NCBI RefSeq assembly: GCF_008806955.1
Contig: NZ_CP031727.1
Coordinates: 372,001 to 436,000, forward strand
Length of the DNA: 64,000 bases
DNA from: Cellvibrio sp. KY-YJ-3
GTDB lineage: Bacteria; Pseudomonadota; Gammaproteobacteria; Pseudomonadales; Cellvibrionaceae
Reading direction: 5' to 3'
Part shown: positions 23,316 to 31,711 of the stretch, one piece after another
Layout of the letters: the number at the start of each line of letters is the position of its first letter
Numbering within the stretch: position 1 is the stretch's first letter
The notes under the pieces: model-generated
Databases searched by the model: none
Seen by the model: the letters and a program-made list of their open reading frames with translations, nothing else
What the model was told of the DNA's origin: nothing
Translations under genes and position numbers: made by a program

Positions 23316-24512
23316 ATGAATATCTCATCACAACATAATGGGCGACTCGACTATTTAGATGCAGCCCGAGCCTTCGCGCTACTGCTGGGAATTATTTTTC
23401 ACGCCAGCATATCCTTCATGCCGATTTTTATTGGCTGGGCGGTGATGGACATATCAACGAGCTCCATAGTGTCGACATTTATGATGGTTAGTCACTCCTT
23501 CCGACTGGAATTATTTTTTCTGCTTGCTGGATTTTTCAGTCATATGACATTTCATCGCGACGGTGTAGCCAGTTTTTTGCAGTCGCGCTTGGTGCGCATT
23601 GCGATCCCATTTGTAATTGGCTGGTTTTTATTGCGCCCGCTGTTGGTTTCCGGCTGGATTATGGGCGCGGAAAGTATGCGCGGTAAAGTGAATATTTTAA
23701 ATGCATTGAGGGCCGGTTTCGCCACACTGGGCGACTTGCCAAAAGATCTGTTGGTCGGTACGCACCTTTGGTTTTTGTATTACCTGTTATTGATCAGCCT
23801 GAGCATCGTATTAATGCATTCTATTTTTCACATGCACAAATCGACAGAACAAAAAATAGTTCAATTCGCTGAAAACACTATGCATTGGTTGTGTAGCTCG
23901 CGCCTTGCTATTTTTGCGGTTGCCATTCCCACTGCAGCTTGCCTGTGGTTTATGAACCACTGGGGCATGGATACACCCGACAAGTCACTGGTGCCACACA
24001 TTCCTGTAACGATCATCTACAGCGGATTTTTTATTTTCGGTTGGCTGCTGCAACGCCAAACAAATTTGCTGGAAAATTTTACTCGCTTAAGCTGGGGTAA
24101 GTTCGCGCTCTGCTTACTCGCGATAGTTGCCGCTAACCTGCTCGCCCGTTTTGAAATAAAATTCGCACACCCGCATTATCAACTGATTAAAACTGGTTTT
24201 GTATTCAGCTATGCCATTATGATGTGGTCGCTTGTCTCGCTCACTATCGGACTCTTTAAGCACTTTCTTAATCGCCCGAGCAAAACTGTCCGCTATCTGG
24301 CCGACTCATCCTATTGGCTTTATCTTATTCATTTACCCATCGTCATTTGGTTGCAAATCGCCTTTGCCGAATTACCACTGCACTGGTCGATAAAGTTAGT
24401 CGCCATTTGCGCAATTACTATTGCATTATCCTTAGTGCTCTACGATGTATTGGTGCGATCAACCGTTATTGGAATGGTGTTGAATGGAAAGCGTAAGCCG
24501 CGAGTTAGGTGA
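23316..24512 (+). CDS. Acyltransferase 3 family membrane protein (OpgC-like)
   Basis: A 398-residue protein with about ten transmembrane helices. The opening R-L-D-Y-L-D-A-A-R-A-F-A-L-L-L-G-I-I-F-H, with the family Arg and His, and S-F-R-L-E-L-F-F-L-L-A-G-F-F resemble OpgC/MdoC, which succinylates osmoregulated periplasmic glucans. Members of this family O-acylate envelope or extracellular polysaccharides. No opgGH genes lie nearby, so the acceptor sugar is unknown. A terminator follows. Confidence 0.82.
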   Translation: MNISSQHNGRLDYLDAARAFALLLGIIFHASISFMPIFIGWAVMDISTSSIVSTFMMVSHSFRLELFFLLAGFFSHMTFHRDGVASFLQSRLVRIAIPFVIGWFLLRPLLVSGWIMGAESMRGKVNILNALRAGFATLGDLPKDLLVGTHLWFLYYLLLISLSIVLMHSIFHMHKSTEQKIVQFAENTMHWLCSSRLAIFAVAIPTAACLWFMNHWGMDTPDKSLVPHIPVTIIYSGFFIFGWLLQRQTNLLENFTRLSWGKFALCLLAIVAANLLARFEIKFAHPHYQLIKTGFVFSYAIMMWSLVSLTIGLFKHFLNRPSKTVRYLADSSYWLYLIHLPIVIWLQIAFAELPLHWSIKLVAICAITIALSLVLYDVLVRSTVIGMVLNGKRKPRVR

Positions 24513-24536
24513 TGGTAATGGCTTACCTATTACAGA

Positions 24537-24575
24537 AAAAGAGAATTGAAGCCAAGCTCCAGTTCTCTTTTTTTT
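24537..24575. terminator. Rho-independent terminator between convergent genes
   Basis: Stem AAAAGAGAATTG / CAGTTCTCTTTT (12 bp with one G-T pair) with an 11-nt loop and a T-run on the plus strand; A-rich on the other side, so probably bidirectional for the acyltransferase and the hydrolase genes. Confidence 0.8.
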
Positions 24576-24590
24576 GCAATCTGGCGAACA

Positions 24591-25523
24591 TTACTTCTGC
24601 TGTAAAAAATTCAACAAATCCTGATTCAAGCGATCTTTGTGTGTATCCGCCAAACCGTGTGGTGCGCCGGGGTATACCAACAATTTTGCACCTTTAATCA
24701 AGGCCGCAGATGCTTTACCAGAGGTTTCAATCGGTACGATTTGATCGTCGTCGCCGTGGATTACTAACGTTGGTACATCAAATTTAGCCAAGTCACCTCT
24801 AAAATCAGTCGCTGAAAATGCCGCGATTGAATCGTAGGTATTTTTTGCACCGGCCAGCATGCCTTGTCTCCAGAAAGATTGGATTGCACCTGCTGATGGT
24901 TTTGCGCCGGGGCGGTTGTAACCAAAGAAAGGGCCGGAGGCGATATCCAAATATAATTGTGAGCGATTTTCGTTGGAGGCTTTGCGTAAGCCATCAAAAA
25001 CTGAAATCGGTAATCCGTTCGGATTGCTTTCGGTCTTCAACATAATGGGCGGTACGGCACTGACCAGCACAGCTTTTTTAACTTGTTTGGTGCCGTGGCG
25101 GCCGATATAACGAGCCACTTCACCACCGCCGGTTGAGAAGCCGACCAGCGTGACATCATCAACATTGAGCGCGCTAATTACATCGGCTAAATCATCAGCG
25201 TAATGATCCATGTCGTTACCATCCCATGGTTGGCTGGAGCGGCCATGGCCACGGCGGTCATGCGCAACTACGCGATAACCTTTTTCTGCCAGAAATTGCA
25301 TTTGCGATTCCCAGCTGTCGGAACTCAGCGGCCAGCCGTGGCTGAACATCACCACTTGGCCATTTTTGGGACCCCAATCTTTGTAATAAATTTGTACGCC
25401 GTCTTGGGTGGTCACTGTGCTGGCAGTGTGAGAAATTTTTTCGGCGGCCTGTGCTTGCAGCGTTACAAAAGATGTTGCGGTGGTAATTACAAAGGCGCTG
25501 AGTATGTGCATAAATTTTTTCAT
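24591..25523 (-). CDS. Exported alpha/beta hydrolase, non-haem chloroperoxidase type
   Basis: 310 residues with a signal peptide ([16 protein letters not shown], cleavage before AEK). The mature enzyme matches cofactor-free haloperoxidases/esterases: F-S-H-G-W-P-L oxyanion block, R-R-G-H-G-R-S, nucleophile G-F-S-T-G-G-G, acid Asp in HGDDDQIVP and His in [10 protein letters not shown]. Relatives in the cytoplasm perform perhydrolysis or ester hydrolysis; the export signal is a notable variation. It lies next to ohr in the same orientation, which fits a peroxide or organic-acid stress theme. Confidence 0.88.
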   Translation of the reverse strand: MKKFMHILSAFVITTATSFVTLQAQAAEKISHTASTVTTQDGVQIYYKDWGPKNGQVVMFSHGWPLSSDSWESQMQFLAEKGYRVVAHDRRGHGRSSQPWDGNDMDHYADDLADVISALNVDDVTLVGFSTGGGEVARYIGRHGTKQVKKAVLVSAVPPIMLKTESNPNGLPISVFDGLRKASNENRSQLYLDIASGPFFGYNRPGAKPSAGAIQSFWRQGMLAGAKNTYDSIAAFSATDFRGDLAKFDVPTLVIHGDDDQIVPIETSGKASAALIKGAKLLVYPGAPHGLADTHKDRLNQDLLNFLQQK

Positions 25524-25581
25524 GACTAATCTCCAAATTAATTAAAAAGTTTCAAGGTTCAATAAGAAAGTGTGAATGAAT

Positions 25582-26013
25582 TTAGTTTTCAATAACCACT
25601 AACTCGACATCGATATTGCCGCGTGTTGCATTCGAGTAAGGGCAAACCTGATGCGCTTTTTCAACCAGCTCTTGCGCTTGCGCCAATGGCAAACCGGGCA
25701 GAGAGATTTCTAATTTCACGCGCAGTGCAAAACCGGTTGGGATGGGGCCGATGCCTACTTCTGCTGCTATTTGTGCGCTGGCTGGTATTTGTACCCGCGC
25801 TTGGCCTGCAACAAATTTGAGTGCACCTAAAAAGCAGGCTGAGTAACCGGCTGCGAACAATTGCTCGGGGTTGGTACCTGAACCGCCGGCACCGCCGAGC
25901 GCTTTGGGTGTGGAAAGTTGTACTGACAAAGCGCCGTCATTGGACTCTGAACGGCCTTCGCGGCCACCGGTTGAAACTACGTTTGCGGTATAGAGAATTT
26001 GTGAAGGTTTCAT
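25582..26013 (-). CDS. ohr: Organic hydroperoxide resistance protein (Ohr)
   Basis: 143 residues from the ATG at 26013; the longer frame adds a Gln-rich tail-like extension with no homology. The two redox Cys of Ohr are present at C60 (AAGYSACFLGAL) and C124 (HQVCPYSNATRGN). Ohr reduces organic hydroperoxides with lipoyl-dependent thiols in the cytoplasm. In many bacteria it is controlled by OhrR; here no MarR gene is adjacent, but an AraC-type regulator is read divergently. Confidence 0.95.
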   Translation of the reverse strand: MKPSQILYTANVVSTGGREGRSESNDGALSVQLSTPKALGGAGGSGTNPEQLFAAGYSACFLGALKFVAGQARVQIPASAQIAAEVGIGPIPTGFALRVKLEISLPGLPLAQAQELVEKAHQVCPYSNATRGNIDVELVVIEN

Positions 26014-26101
26014 AATCTGCATTCCTGTTTGGATATTGGTTGAGGTTTGTTGGTTGAGGTTTGTTTGTTGCTGTTGACGAGGAGCATTGTGCTGGATATA
26101 T

Positions 26102-26149
26102 AAATACGAACTGATACAATTAGTATTCAATATTTAACGAATCGTATTT
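26102..26149. promoter_or_regulatory. Inverted repeats in the ohr / araC spacer
   Basis: AAATACGA (26102-26109) and its complement TCGTATTT (26142-26149) flank further ATAC/GTAT half-sites (GATAC at 26113, GTATT at 26123). This dyad ends two bases before the AraC-type gene and could be its operator, controlling both directions. Confidence 0.4.
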
Positions 26150-26151
26150 TT

Positions 26152-26988
26152 ATGGTTGATCGCCTGGCAGCACTTCTGGGGCACTTTTCGATAAGCGCCC
26201 AAACCTTCCAAACCGGCCCGCTATGCGGCATTAACACGCTGGACGGCAGCAAACCCTATGGGCAGCTGCATCTATTGAGGCGAGGAAAAGCAGAGGTGTG
26301 GCATGGGCATACCAAAGCCCATGAGCTTGAGGAGCCGAGCCTGCTGTTTTATCCGCGCCCGACACCCCACAGTTTTGTGACCGACCGCGAACATGGCGCT
26401 GACTTTGTGTGTGCGCATATTTTGTTTGAAGGCGGCTCGGCCAACCCGCTGCTGAATGCCCTCCCGGATTGCCTGTGCATGCCGCTCACCCAACTGCCGG
26501 ACAGCGTCGCGCTACTCTCACTCCTGTTTGCAGAAGCCGAGGCCAACAACTGCGGGCGCCAGACCGTGCTCGACCGTTTGTTCGAGGTGATATTGATTCA
26601 GTTGTTGCGCGGGCTGATGGAAAGCGACAGCCCACAACTGGGATTATTAGCGGGCCTCGCCCACACACAATTGCGCCGCGCGATAGTGGCGATGCATGAA
26701 AAACCGGAAGAGGATTGGTCGGTCGAACGGCTAGCGAAAATCGCGGGCATGTCGCGCAGTGTTTTTTCCAATCAATTCCGCGATGCCGTAGGCGATACAC
26801 CCGCGAATTATTTACAGCGGTGGCGTATTGGTCTGGTGCAGAAATGGCTGAAGAACGGCCAGCCGTTGCGATTAATCGCAGAAGAAGCTGGCTACGGCAG
26901 CGAAGCCGCACTATCGCGCGCATTTAAATCGCAATGCGGACTTTCGCCGATGCAGTGGTTGAAGGAAAGTCAGGCTGCAAAACATTAA
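26152..26988 (+). CDS. AraC family regulator with cupin sensor domain
   Basis: 278 residues. The N-terminal half is an AraC-binding cupin (cupin_6 type: GPLCGINTLDGSKPYGQLHLLRRGKAEV... FYPRPTPHSF); the C-terminal half has two helix-turn-helix motifs (WSVERLAKIAGMSRSVFSNQFRDAVGDTPANYLQRWRI and LIAEEAGYGSEAALSRAFKSQCGLSPMQW). It is transcribed away from ohr and the chloroperoxidase-like gene, which it probably activates in response to an electrophile or peroxide; target and ligand are inferred from position. Confidence 0.9.
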   Translation: MVDRLAALLGHFSISAQTFQTGPLCGINTLDGSKPYGQLHLLRRGKAEVWHGHTKAHELEEPSLLFYPRPTPHSFVTDREHGADFVCAHILFEGGSANPLLNALPDCLCMPLTQLPDSVALLSLLFAEAEANNCGRQTVLDRLFEVILIQLLRGLMESDSPQLGLLAGLAHTQLRRAIVAMHEKPEEDWSVERLAKIAGMSRSVFSNQFRDAVGDTPANYLQRWRIGLVQKWLKNGQPLRLIAEEAGYGSEAALSRAFKSQCGLSPMQWLKESQAAKH

Positions 26989-27016
26989 TCCCGCCATCGG
27001 TTTTCAGCGGGATTAA
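26985..27016. terminator. Hairpin between convergent araC-type and GST genes
   Basis: A perfect 10-bp stem TTAATCCCGC / GCGGGATTAA with a 12-nt loop, overlapping the AraC-type stop codon. There is only a weak T-tract, so termination strength is uncertain. Confidence 0.55.
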
Positions 27017-27147
27017 CTTATGCGAAATACTCACGCTATTGATTGATTAAATTCTGAATTTCCGTTGGGTGGATTTTTTGCGACTGGTAAAACACTGATT
27101 GTGGAAAAGAAACAGATACGCACTCAAAAACTTCCACTTTCTTGGAG

Positions 27148-27798
27148 TTAATCCATTTGATCTGCATAAATCCCCAAATCAGTTCCCTCACGCTCACACA
27201 CTGACTTAACCACATCACGCTTTGCGAGCTTACGTAAATACGCTCCCAGATTTTTAAACGCTAATGGTGGCTGTGCAAAACCGCTAGCCCAGTGCGACAA
27301 CATAAATAAAAAGTAGTCGCACACACTAATACTCTCGCCCACCAAAAAATCCTTACCTTCCAACGCCTTGTCAATCAACGAAAACATTTCCGTCACGCGC
27401 AACTCTTGTGCCTGAACGATTTCTTTAGTGTTTTCTCCCGCAGTGTGTTTCTGCGGGTAAAAATACAACATCAGCTCGGGCTGAATGGTGGAATTCAAAT
27501 AAAATAACCATTGATAAAATGTTGCGCGCAACGGGCTCGCTGCGCTGGGAATCAAGCCGGACTCGGGATGCTTATCGCAAAGGTATAAACAAATAGCGGC
27601 GCTTTCAAAAATAACCAGATCCTTATCTACCAAGGTAGGAATACGACCAGTAGAATTTAACGCGAGATATTCATGTGACTTTTGCTGATTGGATTTTCTG
27701 TCCACCAATATCAACTCAAACTCAACACCCATTTCAGTCAATACCAAATGTGGCGCCCAACTTGCGTTTCTCGGGTAGTAAAATAATTTATACACCAT
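27148..27798 (-). CDS. Glutathione S-transferase family protein
   Basis: 216 residues: an N-terminal thioredoxin-like domain (KLFYYPRNASWAPHLVLTEMGVEFEL, cis-Pro in GRIPTL, glutathione-binding E-S in IFESAAICLYL) and a C-terminal helical domain (ISVCDYFLFMLSHW). The serine in N-A-S at residue 12 could be the catalytic residue. It conjugates or reduces electrophiles with glutathione in the cytoplasm. Follows the beta-lactamase gene on the same strand by about 40 bp and may share its transcript. Confidence 0.9.
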   Translation of the reverse strand: MVYKLFYYPRNASWAPHLVLTEMGVEFELILVDRKSNQQKSHEYLALNSTGRIPTLVDKDLVIFESAAICLYLCDKHPESGLIPSAASPLRATFYQWLFYLNSTIQPELMLYFYPQKHTAGENTKEIVQAQELRVTEMFSLIDKALEGKDFLVGESISVCDYFLFMLSHWASGFAQPPLAFKNLGAYLRKLAKRDVVKSVCEREGTDLGIYADQMD

Positions 27799-27835
27799 TC
27801 ACTCCGTTTGTGTGATTTGGAATACAGCAATCATT

Positions 27836-28690
27836 TTATTTAACCCACAACCCCAAATCCCCCAATAACTGCAGCGACAAGGCTTTTCGGTAATCTTTCA
27901 GCGCGGTGAAATTTTCCGCTGCCATATACAGCGCAAATGCCGCAACGGGTTTGCCGCCATCATCTTTGACATAACCCACATACCAACCTTCGAACGCGCC
28001 ATCAAAATTATTCGGGTCGACTGGGCCAGCTCCGGTTTTGGCGTAGAGTGAGAAAGTATTTTTGGTTTCCTGCAAGGCGATGGATTCAAACGCGGCAAGG
28101 TTTCTGGCGCTTACACCGCAGCCATCCTTGAGCAAGCAGGCGATAAAGTCGACTTGTTCTTGTGGAGAAATTGTTAATTCATTGTCGAGCCAAAATTCAT
28201 TACTGCCCGGCGTAAACACTTGGTCGCCATACTGAAAACGGGCAAGCCATTTTTTATAGTCGGCGGGTTTAATACGGGGCACTAATGCTTTGTAGTACCA
28301 CACCGCTGAATGTTTAAAGGCCGATGCCAATGTGTGCGATTGCTTCCAGGTTTCTGGCCAAAAATCTTTAGCGGGATATTTTTTCTGATCCCACTCAAAC
28401 CGTTCATCGACCGATTTCACCGCGCCGGTTTCCAGCGCAATTAAACTGTGCGGAATTTTAAACGTGGAATAAGGCCCGTGGCGTTCAGTCAAACCCGTTT
28501 TATTGATATAGCGACATTCGTTGCTGCGGTAATCCAATACCAAAAAAGTTACTTGTCGGGTGCCAATGTCCGCGATGTAGGGATCGGTATTGATGGGTTT
28601 GGTGGTGTTACAGACCTCGGCAACACTGATCAAAGGTGTTAACAGCAGTAAGGCAAATACACTTTTTATTTTCACTGATGATTTCTCCAT
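27836..28690 (-). CDS. Class D (OXA-type) beta-lactamase
   Basis: 284 residues with signal peptide (VFALLLLTPLISVAEV). All class D motifs are visible: S75-T-F-K78 (nucleophile and carbamylated Lys), S128-A-V130, Y154-G-D156 in place of the usual Y-G-N, W167 next to it (the Trp that protects the carbamate) and K218-T-G220, with the G-W-x-V-G motif further on. A periplasmic serine hydrolase of penicillins is expected; spectrum cannot be told. No insertion sequence, integron site or regulator gene flanks it, so it looks like a resident chromosomal enzyme. Confidence 0.92.
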   Translation of the reverse strand: MEKSSVKIKSVFALLLLTPLISVAEVCNTTKPINTDPYIADIGTRQVTFLVLDYRSNECRYINKTGLTERHGPYSTFKIPHSLIALETGAVKSVDERFEWDQKKYPAKDFWPETWKQSHTLASAFKHSAVWYYKALVPRIKPADYKKWLARFQYGDQVFTPGSNEFWLDNELTISPQEQVDFIACLLKDGCGVSARNLAAFESIALQETKNTFSLYAKTGAGPVDPNNFDGAFEGWYVGYVKDDGGKPVAAFALYMAAENFTALKDYRKALSLQLLGDLGLWVK

Positions 28691-29114
28691 CGCTAATTTT
28701 TTAATCCAGAAAAAATTTATAACTCCACGCTGCTTACAGCGCGAGCGCTAACCTTAGGGGCAAAAAATCAATCACTGTTGATTGATTACTCACGCGCCCG
28801 AAAAAATACCAAGTAGATCACCCTGCGCCCGGCATTTCATCTGATTTTGACAATTGTTCTCGCTATTCCGTCCAAAATCACTTGTATACAGGTTTGTTCG
28901 ATCCCTAGTATGCCAAGCGGCAACGCATTCAAATATAAAAATAATTTTATGCAAGATAAAAAGAGACTGATGCATTCAACCCTCTACATCCGCTCGATGA
29001 ATGGCAATAAGCAGTAGAAACGGTCAATTACCTTCCCGGCGCTAACCGAACAAAACCCGGTTGGCGGCGCCATCACTGTTGTAACCAATATTCATCTGCA
29101 TGGAGGAATTTCTT
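28691..29114. other. 424-bp divergent spacer
   Basis: It separates the beta-lactamase (-) from the CBM2 metallopeptidase-like gene (+). Apart from the palindrome at 28766-28787 and a GGAGG ribosome site at 29102, nothing recognisable was found. Short frames here have no coding character. Confidence 0.5.
28766..28787. promoter_or_regulatory. Perfect 22-bp palindromic site upstream of the beta-lactamase gene
   Basis: AATCAATCA and TGATTGATT (28766-28774, 28779-28787) are exact complements with a 4-bp spacer. Read on the minus strand a T6 tract follows, so it could be an operator or a small leader terminator about 75 bp before the beta-lactamase start. Confidence 0.45.
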
Positions 29115-31607
29115 ATGCGTCATCACAAAGCAAAGAGCCATCGCCTGATGGCTGTGCTCGGGTTGGGGTTAATGACCGCAACCTGGAGCACGGCAGCATC
29201 GGCGGGTTGTAGCTACACCGTCACGAATGCCTGGGGCAGCGGTTTTACCGCAACTATCCGCGTCACTAACGATAGCGCGGCGGCGATTAACGGCTGGCAA
29301 GTCAATTGGGCCTACAGTAACAACACAGTCACTAATGCCTGGAACGCGCAGCTCAGCAGCGCAGGCAGCCGCAATTACACCGCAACCAATGTCGGCTGGA
29401 ACGGCAGCTTGCAACCCAGTCAGTCGGCCGAGTTTGGCCTTCAAGGTGTCACCAATGGCGGCGCGCTTGAAACACCGCCAATCTCCGGCGCTATTTGTGG
29501 CGCGGCGGCAACCTCCAGCTCCAGCATCGTCTCCAGCATAGCCGCGAGTGCGACCAGCTCATCATCGGCGTCCGTTACCAACAGCGCCAATATCGCCGGA
29601 TTGGCGACGGCAACTACGTCTTATGTATCGCCTTGGGAAACCTTGCGCGCGGTAAACGATAACAGTAACCCCGCCAACTCGAATGACAAATCTGCCGGTG
29701 CTTATGGCAATTGGAATAATCCCAATTCTATTCAATGGGTGCAGTACGATTGGCCACAAAACTACACCCTAAGTTCAACGCAAGTTTATTGGTTTGATGA
29801 CAACGGCGGGGTGTTAACACCCACACGCGCTTATCTCGAATATTGGAATGGCAGCGCCTGGGTTAACGCGGGCAATCTGCCGCTGGCTAAAAATGCGTTT
29901 AATACCTTGGCGTTGAACGGTGTTGTCACTAATCGCGTGCGTGTGTCTATGCTCCATAGCACCCAATCCACCGGCATATTGGAGTGGCGTGTTGCAGGTA
30001 CAGCCGCCGGTGCGATTACCTCATCAGTGGCCTCATCCAGCAGCAGTCTGGTGCGCAGCTCCAGTTCATTGGCAGTCAGCTCAATACCGCGCAGCAGCTC
30101 AAGTTCGGTAGTGAGCAGCGTGGCGAGTTCATCGGTGCGCAGCAGCACACCCGCCTCAAGTAGCAGTTCCGCTGCCAGCAGCAGCGCGCCGAGTGTGGCG
30201 CAGTGCAGCGCTTACGACTGGCCGAAATACGAGCCGGATTTAAATTACGATTTCCGCACCGACTTTGGCCAAGTGGATACCAGCAACTTCAAGGTCTATA
30301 ACGGCTGCCCCGCCAACACTATCGCCGGGGTAAAAACCAAAGGGCGTTTTGCGTTTATTTGGGGGCACAACCGCAATCCATCGATTACCGATGCGGATAT
30401 TGATCGCGTGCTCACCAACCTGAATGAAGATGCCGACTACATCCACAATGTGATGGGTTGGCCGGTGGATAAACTGCAGCAAGAAGGCTACTTCAGCAAT
30501 ATCTACCTCTATGGTTCAGGCCTGTGTACCGACAGCGCAGCCAACACCGAGCGCGGTGGCTGGCAGAGCGGCATCAACGGTTATCCGATGGTGTTGTTGT
30601 CCTACTATCCCGTGGTGACCCCGAGCGAGCGCGGCGGCATTACCCACGAATTTATCCACACCATTATGGCGACCCGCGGCAACAAGGCAGCCTGGTTTAA
30701 CGAGGGCGGCAATACCTGGCTGCAGATGAATCTGGAAGCGTCGCGCACCGGCACTTACGGTGTGGGCTTTTTGGATGCGACATCATTCCTCGCGCCGCAC
30801 ATGCCCATCGAAAACTACAGTGGCTGGTTGCAAGACGGCACTTTTGGTGGCCCGAATGCAGAGGGTGTAGATCGCCGTGTGAATGGCCAACAAATTTCCA
30901 CCTGGCGCGAATACCTGGGCGGCAACCAATATAACGCCGCCTTCCCGCACTTCCTCGGTGTGCATGTCTCCAAAGGCGCCAATGCGTGGATTTGGGCCAA
31001 AGGGCCGCACAACCATATTCTGCGTTCACTCTCTGCCGGTGTGGGCGAGGAGCAAGTGCAGCGCATGATTATGGAATTCCGCGCGCGTCAGGCGATGGTG
31101 GATTTCGGCCCTTGGTCTAATGCGTTCAAGGTGCCGATCAATAACAATTGGGGCAGAACAATTAACGCCGAACCGGTCGCCGGTGGCATTCTGCAAGACC
31201 CGGGCCCGCATCGGTTGACATTCTACTCAGCCACCACCCAGGAAGGCACCACCCTGGTTCCAAGCACCACGACCTTGCCCGGCTGGTCGGGTGCCAACCA
31301 GATTCCACTCAGAGTGACCGGCAATAAAGTGCGCGTAAACTTCCAACCCATCGGTCAGAATATGCGTGTGCAATTGGCCTATCGCGCGGCAGACGGCAGT
31401 GCGGTTTATAGCAAACCGGTCACCAGCGGCGAAGCTTGTTTGGATCTCACCAAAGCGCCGAAAAATGGCGTAGTGGTAGCGGTGGTAAGTAATGTGGATC
31501 ACTTGTACAACGGTGAAGAAACCCGCACGCGGAAACACGATTACCGTTTGCAATTATTGGAAGGCGTGACTGGCACAGCGCCGCTGTACGACAAGCATTA
31601 TCAATAA
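29115..31607 (+). CDS. Secreted modular protein: CBM2, galactose-binding-like domain, HExxH metallopeptidase-like domain
   Basis: 830 residues. The ATG at 29115 follows GGAGG by eight bases and starts a signal peptide ending at A-S-A-G. Residues about 32-130 are a family 2 cellulose-binding module with Cys at both ends and surface Trp. After a short Ser stretch, about 160-295 form an F5/8-type, galactose-binding-like domain (SNDKSAGAYGNW, QWVQYDW, VYWFDD). A second Ser linker (about 303-362) leads to the C-terminal domain with H-E-F-I-H at 511-515 and W-F-N-E-G-G at about 527-532, the gluzincin zinc site layout. The protein should bind plant cell wall and cleave peptide bonds, perhaps in wall glycoproteins; the activity is inferred. 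A strong terminator follows. Confidence 0.82.
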   Translation: MRHHKAKSHRLMAVLGLGLMTATWSTAASAGCSYTVTNAWGSGFTATIRVTNDSAAAINGWQVNWAYSNNTVTNAWNAQLSSAGSRNYTATNVGWNGSLQPSQSAEFGLQGVTNGGALETPPISGAICGAAATSSSSIVSSIAASATSSSSASVTNSANIAGLATATTSYVSPWETLRAVNDNSNPANSNDKSAGAYGNWNNPNSIQWVQYDWPQNYTLSSTQVYWFDDNGGVLTPTRAYLEYWNGSAWVNAGNLPLAKNAFNTLALNGVVTNRVRVSMLHSTQSTGILEWRVAGTAAGAITSSVASSSSSLVRSSSSLAVSSIPRSSSSSVVSSVASSSVRSSTPASSSSSAASSSAPSVAQCSAYDWPKYEPDLNYDFRTDFGQVDTSNFKVYNGCPANTIAGVKTKGRFAFIWGHNRNPSITDADIDRVLTNLNEDADYIHNVMGWPVDKLQQEGYFSNIYLYGSGLCTDSAANTERGGWQSGINGYPMVLLSYYPVVTPSERGGITHEFIHTIMATRGNKAAWFNEGGNTWLQMNLEASRTGTYGVGFLDATSFLAPHMPIENYSGWLQDGTFGGPNAEGVDRRVNGQQISTWREYLGGNQYNAAFPHFLGVHVSKGANAWIWAKGPHNHILRSLSAGVGEEQVQRMIMEFRARQAMVDFGPWSNAFKVPINNNWGRTINAEPVAGGILQDPGPHRLTFYSATTQEGTTLVPSTTTLPGWSGANQIPLRVTGNKVRVNFQPIGQNMRVQLAYRAADGSAVYSKPVTSGEACLDLTKAPKNGVVVAVVSNVDHLYNGEETRTRKHDYRLQLLEGVTGTAPLYDKHYQ

Positions 31608-31636
31608 ATAATGGCTCAATATTTATTGGGTTGATA

Positions 31637-31672
31637 AAAAACGGCGCAAGTGAAAGCTTGCGCCGTTTTTTT
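31637..31672. terminator. Strong rho-independent terminator
   Basis: A 13-bp perfect stem AAAACGGCGCAAG / CTTGCGCCGTTTT with a 6-nt loop and T-run. It also has an A-run on the other side, so it can serve both the modular protein gene and the convergent esterase gene. Confidence 0.93.
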
Positions 31673-31711
31673 ATAGTGACAGTCATAACAACACAGGGAA
31701 AAACAGAAGCT

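Noticed and set aside
28790-28975. 61-aa minus-strand frame in the beta-lactamase / CBM2 spacer
   Set aside because: No RBS, no domain, and it starts inside featureless AT-rich sequence.
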